From Chrysophaeum taylorii (taxonomy: Eukaryota > Sar > Pelagophyceae > Pelagomonadales > Pelagomonadaceae), in assembly GCA_029834535.1 (NCBI GenBank), contig JAQMWT010000176.1, positions 1 through 51,390 on the forward strand: DNA of 51,390 nt, given 5' to 3'. The number at the start of each line of letters is the position of its first letter. Within the stretch, counting starts at the first letter, position 1. The notes beneath the pieces were generated by a model. It did not search any database. It saw only the letters and a list, made by a program, of their open reading frames with translations, and was not told the DNA's origin. Shown piece by piece: positions 48,522 to 51,390 of this stretch. Position numbers and translations under genes: made by a program.

Positions 48522-49508
48522 TCAGACGTGCATAGAGTTGGAGCCCGTGGCGAGCGCATCGCTCTCATTGTCGTCGTCGAACTTGTTGGAGAGATGGACG
48601 GCCTCGTATTCGGCCGACTGGATCTGGGGTTCCCGCGACCACCCGGAGCCCGAGCCGAGGACCTTGGGCACGACGACAAAGGTCACGGCAGCTACGAGAC
48701 AGGCGCCGAGCGCGACGCAGACGACGATGATGGCGATGGTCGCCCCTCGGCGGTTCCCGCTTTTCCCCTTCTTTTTTCCACCCCCGGCCGCGAAGCTCGG
48801 CGCGAGGGAAGGTAAGGCGGCGGTAGGCGGCTCGGTCGAGAAGACCGGGCAGAGCGTGGGCCCCGGGGTGGGCCCCGGAGTGGCAGGGAAGGCGGAGACA
48901 TCGCCGACGGAAAGGACCTCTACCGCCTCGAAGGCGGCGGTCGCGTTGTTCGTCGCCGCCGCCTCGATAAGGAGCGCCTGGATCTCCGCGGGCGTGGCGT
49001 CGGCCATGGCGCTCTCGACAGTGCTCGCCCCGCGCTCGACCGTCACGTAGTAGTCGACCTCAAGGTTAGCGTCGAGTCGGCGCCGCGCCGAAGCGAACGA
49101 CAACGAAACGTGCGAGGCGTCGAGGCCGACGAGGTCTGCTACCGCTTCCCTGAACACGACCTCGTTTTCTTCCGCCGTCGTCGCGTCCATTCCGTCGACC
49201 GTGAAGGACGACGCGAGCACTGACACTGCTAAGCTCGGTGCGGCCGTCGCGTACGAATAGGAGAATGTTGCGGGGGTGTGGAACGCGTATTCCACGCTGT
49301 ACACCAAGTCGTACGACCCGAACCACGACGTTTCTTCAGACTCCATACTATGTAGTAGTACCGACGAGAAGGTGTCATCGTGCACCGATGAGTAGACGTA
49401 CGATGCCCCGCCTCGTCTCGAGGCCAGCGCGCCTTGTGCCGCCATAACAACGGCGACTTGAAACATCATCATCGTGTGGCGCACGACGATAAGGGACCAC
49501 ACCGCCAC
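48522..49508 (-). CDS. Type I single-pass membrane protein, function unknown
   Basis: A 328-residue protein. A signal peptide lies at residues about 13-30 (MMMFQVAVVMAAQGALA; Met13 is a plausible start). The extracellular part (30-250) holds a beta-rich segment and then a domain of about 90 residues with the pattern F..AVADLVGL..S.V.LSF...RRRLDA...VDYYVTV. This resembles small SEA-like extracellular modules common in algal surface proteins. After it come a Pro/Thr stalk (PGPTPGPT), a Lys/Gly stretch, one transmembrane helix at 255-280 (GATIAIIVVCVALGACLVAA) and a short acidic cytoplasmic tail. It is probably a cell-surface protein. The ligand is unknown and the SEA-like label is tentative. 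Confidence 0.65.
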   Translation of the reverse strand: MAVWSLIVVRHTMMMFQVAVVMAAQGALASRRGGASYVYSSVHDDTFSSVLLHSMESEETSWFGSYDLVYSVEYAFHTPATFSYSYATAAPSLAVSVLASSFTVDGMDATTAEENEVVFREAVADLVGLDASHVSLSFASARRRLDANLEVDYYVTVERGASTVESAMADATPAEIQALLIEAAATNNATAAFEAVEVLSVGDVSAFPATPGPTPGPTLCPVFSTEPPTAALPSLAPSFAAGGGKKKGKSGNRRGATIAIIVVCVALGACLVAAVTFVVVPKVLGSGSGWSREPQIQSAEYEAVHLSNKFDDDNESDALATGSNSMHV

Positions 49509-49554
49509 TTACCCTTTATCGCTCACAGAGCAGGGTTCACGCTTCATGAGCTTA

Positions 49555-49982
49555 ACCACCCAAACCACCCACGATCATGGGCCACATCCTTCACCCACCA
49601 CACACCCACTCTTCGCCTGCCCCACGACTCGGCGATGACCCCGCCTAGGTCCCGCGTACTTATCTCCGCCCGTCAGGCACATCCCTCCTACCCCACAAAC
49701 CCACCCACATCCTTCATGCCCCTCACACACACCCCCCTCTTACCAGTCGACATTTAAACACACCACACACACACCCCCCTCTTAGCAATCGACCTTATAA
49801 AGACAACAGCATGCGTACGACCTACGGGCGGGGCCCGTCCTCTCTTCGCCTGCCCCACGCCTCGGCGATGACCCCGACTAGGTCCCGCGTACTTATCTCC
49901 GCCCGTCAGGCACATCCCTCATTTAAAGACAAACAAACAGACAGACAAACAGACAAACAGACAAACATCTGTCGATTAGTAG
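49555..49982 (+). repeat. Cluster of LINE 3'-end fragments
   Basis: Four short fragments in the same orientation. A partial tail is at about 49555-49605; 49608-49757 holds the last codons plus 3' UTR; 49758-49806 is tail only; and 49809-49982 holds the last codons plus 3' UTR with an internal deletion, ending in an (ACAAACAG)n repeat. Each ends near TTTAAA plus ACA repeats. They sit immediately upstream (promoter side) of the membrane-protein gene. Confidence 0.8.
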
Positions 49983-49988
49983 TTAAGA

Positions 49989-51063
49989 CAAGTGCAGGCC
50001 AGTAAGTTCACCTACGCCCAATCTCTAACCCCAGTAAGTTCACCTGGTCCCAGTAAGTTCACCTGGTCAGTAAGTTCACCTAGTCCCAATCTCTAACCCC
50101 AGTAAGTTCGGCGTAAACCCACTCGTGCTCACACCCACTCGCCCCACTCTCCTTCGAGCTCGTCGCTCTCACCTCCGCCAATCTAAGCCGCTTTTATCCG
50201 TACACGCCGCTAGCCTTTGTGTTCACTTTTAAAACCCTCGTAAGTTCACTTGGTCCCAGTAAGTTCACCTGGTCACTTAGTTCACCTAGTCCCAATCTCA
50301 AACCTCAGTAAGTTCACCTGGTCCCAGTAAGTTCACCTACCGTGCGCGTGTAGACGCCGGGAGGGGGCTTATCGGTATTGCGCAGCACGTGTGGGGTAGG
50401 GTGGAGTCGTCGACTCAGAAGAGGATATCCTCGGGGTTGCCGATCGACAGAGAGCCACGCAGAGCTGGACGTGGCAGAAGACGGGCTTGGGAAAGAGGAC
50501 GCCGACCTCGCGGGGCGTCTGGCCCTAGCTCTTGGTGATCGTTTGGCGTCGGCGGGCCTTACGGGATACAGGTTGGAGGAGCCTCGGTGACAACGACACG
50601 ATCGATCATGTATCTGGTACCGTTGCAGTGGCCGTGCGACGGGTCGAGGTTGCGAAGACTTTAAGCTCGCGATCAAAGTCAGCATGCCGTTGGTTGTCAG
50701 GGAGTTGAAAACTCGACTGTAAAGAGCGAGGCGTCGGCTTCCGACCCAACCTAGTCGGCCGAAAAGAACTCCGACGCCTCGTCTCCGGGAAAAAAGGCCG
50801 CGGTCATGCGCGCGTTGTCAGCATCGACAACATCGTTTCGACGGGGCGTGAGAATGGCGCGCTGAAAGAGCCGCCGCGGGTCGTGGAAATAGTCTGCGAG
50901 GTCGCCGTAGACGGCTTGGAGGATCACTGATTGGCTCGCGGGCCTACCTGATCCTACCCTAAATCGAGGGACAAACAAACAACCCCCCCACATCCCCCCA
51001 CCCCTCTAGCAGTCTCCATTTAAGACAAACAACAAACAACAACATTTGTCGATTAGTATTGAA
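49989..51063 (-). mobile_element. Helitron-like non-autonomous element, copy 3, with LINE tail
   Basis: Minisatellite at 49989-50340, broken helicase fragment at 50340-50930 (same stop in FSAD-stop-VGSE), CCCTAAATCGAGGG, a short LINE-tail remnant (CCCCTCTAGCAGTCTCCATTTAAGAC), and the 5' terminus (minus strand TTCAATACTAATCGACAAATG). Its left end abuts at 49988/49989 the 5' terminus of a preceding unit with no base between. Confidence 0.65.
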
Positions 51064-51390
51064 CAAGTGCAGGCTTAAGTGCACCTATTCCCAATCTCTA
51101 CCCCCATAGTTCACCACCTGGTTCTCCAGGACGTTTTCGTATAAGTTCACCCTGGTCGTAAGTTCATCCTAGCTACACCACTCCTTTGACTCGTCGCTCT
51201 CGCCTCCCCGCCAATCCAAGCTGCTTTGAGCCGGCACGCGCCGCCACCACAAACTTTGATTTTACTCTAAAAACCCTTACTCTAAAAACCCCATTATGTT
51301 CACCTGGGCCCCAGTTTCACCCTGTCACTCAGCTAACGGTCCCTAGTCGCCACTAATCTCAAACCCAGTAAGTTCACGTTGCCCATTATC
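51064..51390 (-). mobile_element. Helitron-like element, copy 4 (partial, diverged)
   Basis: It begins CAAGTGCAGGCTTAAGTGCACC directly after copy 3 and runs through a diverged minisatellite to the window edge. Many small indels relative to copies 1-3 suggest greater age or poor local sequence. Confidence 0.6.

Overview
The window looks like nuclear DNA of a unicellular, flagellated eukaryote, most likely a GC-rich microalga of the stramenopile type. The reasons are a long intronless gene for the axonemal protein CFAP57, other eukaryotic genes that are also intronless (class II histone deacetylase, prenyltransferase alpha subunit, a GT77-like glycosyltransferase, an MPPED-like phosphoesterase, a DUF924 protein), very short gene spacing, and a heavy load of eukaryotic transposons. 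The lineage is an inference; that it is eukaryotic is secure.

Layout. 1-5145 (minus strand): a decayed LTR-retrotransposon-like block with a Gag-like protein split by one in-frame TAA, and a retropepsin-like ORF; it runs off the left edge. 5340-13428 (plus): a LINE whose N-terminal ORF carries 87-bp coding repeats, IQ-like motifs and a RING finger, and whose C-terminal half carries a reverse transcriptase and a restriction-like PD-(D/E)xK endonuclease. The LINE is split at 9.2-10.77 kb by an opposite-strand gene for a putative secreted PD-(D/E)xK-like protein. 14260-15875: a divergent pair of cellular genes (MPPED-like, DUF924). 16236-22580: a Helitron-derived element with a dead helicase fragment, into which at least five 5'-truncated LINE 3' ends have accumulated head to tail. 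22602-27533: a Ty1/copia element with 96-bp LTRs and a perfect 5-bp target duplication. 30111-31457: glycosyltransferase. 31.5-34.2 kb: an AT-richer stretch without a recognisable gene. 34223-40644: a compact cellular block (CFAP57, histone deacetylase, farnesyl/geranylgeranyltransferase alpha). 40757-41806: a second Helitron fragment. About 41.81-46.53 kb: a MULE DNA transposon with small introns and arrays of an AAGTTTGGTCA motif. 46787-47405: a broken sulfotransferase-like gene. 48522-49508: a type I membrane protein. 49.56-51.39 kb: LINE tails and two more Helitron copies in tandem.

How it fits together. Three of the element classes interlock. The Helitron-like units end, read on the minus strand, in a TC...TACTAATCG terminus followed by an ACAG/ACAA microsatellite, and the LINE 3' ends always stop at that microsatellite. 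Copies abut each other exactly. This suggests a site-preferring LINE that uses the Helitron microsatellite as a landing pad. Many reading-frame breaks fall in homopolymer runs (C15, G7, G5), so some of the apparent decay could be sequencing error.
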